Source: Candidatus Micrarchaeota archaeon RBG_16_49_10 | GTDB taxonomy: Archaea; Aenigmatarchaeota; Aenigmatarchaeia; CG10238-14 | Direction: 5' to 3' | Assembly: GCA_001784635.1 (NCBI GenBank) | Contig: MFRS01000019.1 | Location: 16,460 to 29,697 of the forward strand | DNA: 13,238 nucleotides | Shown: positions 12,589 through 13,238 of the stretch, in pieces | Position numbering within the stretch: position 1 is the first letter of the stretch | Layout: every line of letters starts with the position of its first letter | The notes under the pieces: generated by a model | The model's database searches: none | What the model saw: only the letters and a program-made list of their open reading frames with translations | Told to the model about the DNA's origin: nothing | Translations under genes and position numbers: made by a program

Positions 12589-12882
12589 TCATCTCCTTTT
12601 GCCCCGCACATAAACGCTGATACTCTCAAGGTTCCCTTCAATATCAACCCCATCCCTCTTGCCCATATCTATCAGCTTTCTTCTGAGCGCCAGCGCCAGC
12701 ATCTGCGCATTCCTCGGGTCGGTGAGGTACTCGGCGGGATACTCTTGGGTAAGCTCCCTCAGCGCCGGCTCCAGATACATTTTCGAGGCCGCGAAACTGA
12801 CAAAGCTCATGATCGCCCACCTGGTCGGGGGGAACGCCAGGGCGAGCCTGTACAGGGGAGGGTAGTCCTCGTCATATCCCAT
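12589..12882 (-). CDS. unrecognised 97-residue helical protein
   Basis: From ATG at 12882 it starts MGYDEDYPPLYRLALAFPPT, then a helix WAIMSFVSFAASKMYLEPAL, ELTQEYPAEYLTDPRNAQML, ALALRRKLIDMGKRDGVDIE and a final strand ESISVYVRGKRR. The hydrophobic patch at about 22-35 is too short and mixed for a confident membrane span. An alternative TTG at 12981 would make 130 residues and has TATATTAT about 24-31 nt upstream, so the start is undecided. No family recognised. Two 15-bp direct repeats (12989-13026) lie upstream. Confidence 0.55.
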   Translation of the reverse strand: MGYDEDYPPLYRLALAFPPTRWAIMSFVSFAASKMYLEPALRELTQEYPAEYLTDPRNAQMLALALRRKLIDMGKRDGVDIEGNLESISVYVRGKRR

Positions 12883-12988
12883 GAACCAAATCTGGCTTTC
12901 CGCCGTTAAGAATGTTTTGGCTGCTAATGTGCCGAGATTATAAGAATTGTTTAGGTCTAAGGCTTTTATCCTTTCTGGCAAATAGTGG

Positions 12989-13026
12989 ACTCAGTAACAT
13001 AAAAATAATATACTCAGTAACATAAA
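12989..13026. repeat. two 15-bp direct repeats, 23 bp apart
   Basis: ACTCAGTAACATAAA occurs at 12989-13003 and again at 13012-13026, separated by an 8-base AT-rich spacer. The pair lies between the genes at 12589 and 13076 and overlaps the possible TATA region of the former. It may be a pair of regulator sites or a duplication scar. Confidence 0.6.
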
Positions 13027-13075
13027 CACACTAAATGAGGTTTGGGTCGACTAGGCAGTTAGGCAATCCAGCGGC

Positions 13076-13237
13076 TCAAACGCCCTTCGCATCAACAGAT
13101 AGCCCATAAGGTCGTAAAAAGTCGTTAATACCACAGTTTCCACAGGCCCGGCAAAAAAGGGTTAGATCTAAAACAGTGTCATCATATGTAGACCCATCTC
13201 TTACATACAAATATTGTCTCCTAGCCTTAGTTACGGC
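13076..13237 (-). CDS. 3' part of an unrecognised protein with CxxCxxC
   Basis: The minus strand is open from the window edge to a TGA at 13076-13078, encoding 53 residues (tail only; the start lies outside). It includes LYVRDGSTYDDTVLDLTLFC, CRACGNC (CxxCxxC) and INDFLRPYGLSVDAKGV. The cysteine spacing could bind zinc or an iron-sulfur cluster; no fourth cysteine is in view. The other two minus frames contain stops near the window edge. An open frame this short could be chance, so confidence is modest. Confidence 0.4.
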   Translation of the reverse strand, partial: AVTKARRQYLYVRDGSTYDDTVLDLTLFCRACGNCGINDFLRPYGLSVDAKGV

Positions 13238-13238
13238 A

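Noticed and set aside
12468..12653. Upstream 62-codon extension of the gene at 12135-12467
   Set aside because: The extension is Arg/Ser-rich and crosses the TATA box and the 12546-12577 hairpin; the ATG at 12467 has proper leaderless spacing.
1057..13061. CTAGGCAGTTA present at 1057-1067 and 13051-13061
   Set aside because: A match of this length is expected by chance in a window of this size, and the flanks do not align.

Overview
The window is archaeal chromosome. It carries an archaeal 20S proteasome beta subunit next to the KH/beta-CASP termination nuclease aCPSF1 (FttA), an archaeal/eukaryal-style HisRS, a tRNA-His without an encoded CCA, and many genes that begin about 22-31 nt downstream of a TTTAA-type TATA box with no Shine-Dalgarno sequence (leaderless style). 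The exact phylum cannot be read from the window. Secreted pilin-like genes and many tiny orphan genes would fit a DPANN or uncultured euryarchaeal lineage, but that is a guess.

Layout. At 1-686 (+) are the tail of one gene and a complete gene for a membrane-anchored, class III signal-like (pilin-like) protein. At 695-1009 (-) is an AT-rich orphan. At 1118-3648 (-) is the housekeeping operon psmB-aCPSF1. At 3764-5505 three small AT-rich + strand genes encode stand-alone OmpR/PhoB-type winged-helix proteins, interrupted by a - strand zinc deaminase (4185-4673). At 5497-6798 (-) is hisS, preceded by four palindromes spaced about 20 bp apart. At 6948-8953 (-) is an ATGA-overlapping pair, radical SAM enzyme plus Trm112-like/class I methyltransferase. 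At 8954-9220 (-) is an AbrB-like gene whose open frame runs through the whole of tRNA-His (8986-9058). From 9313 to the right end there are nine small genes on both strands, most unrecognised. They include a stand-alone degenerate receiver domain and a likely winged-helix protein. Several have their own TATA box, and two share a duplicated promoter/start segment.

How the parts may work together. The core operon covers protein turnover and 3'-end formation/termination of transcription. Around it sits a set of regulatory parts that normally occur fused: three DNA-binding winged helices without receivers and a receiver without an output domain, plus an AbrB-type protein. tRNA-His, the methyltransferase, the radical SAM enzyme and HisRS lie in that order on one strand, so histidine charging is physically linked to an unassigned modification pair. 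The right third resembles an accessory region of single-gene units. No integrase, transposase, CRISPR array, rRNA or replication origin was found. No stretch longer than 300 bases lacks a gene.
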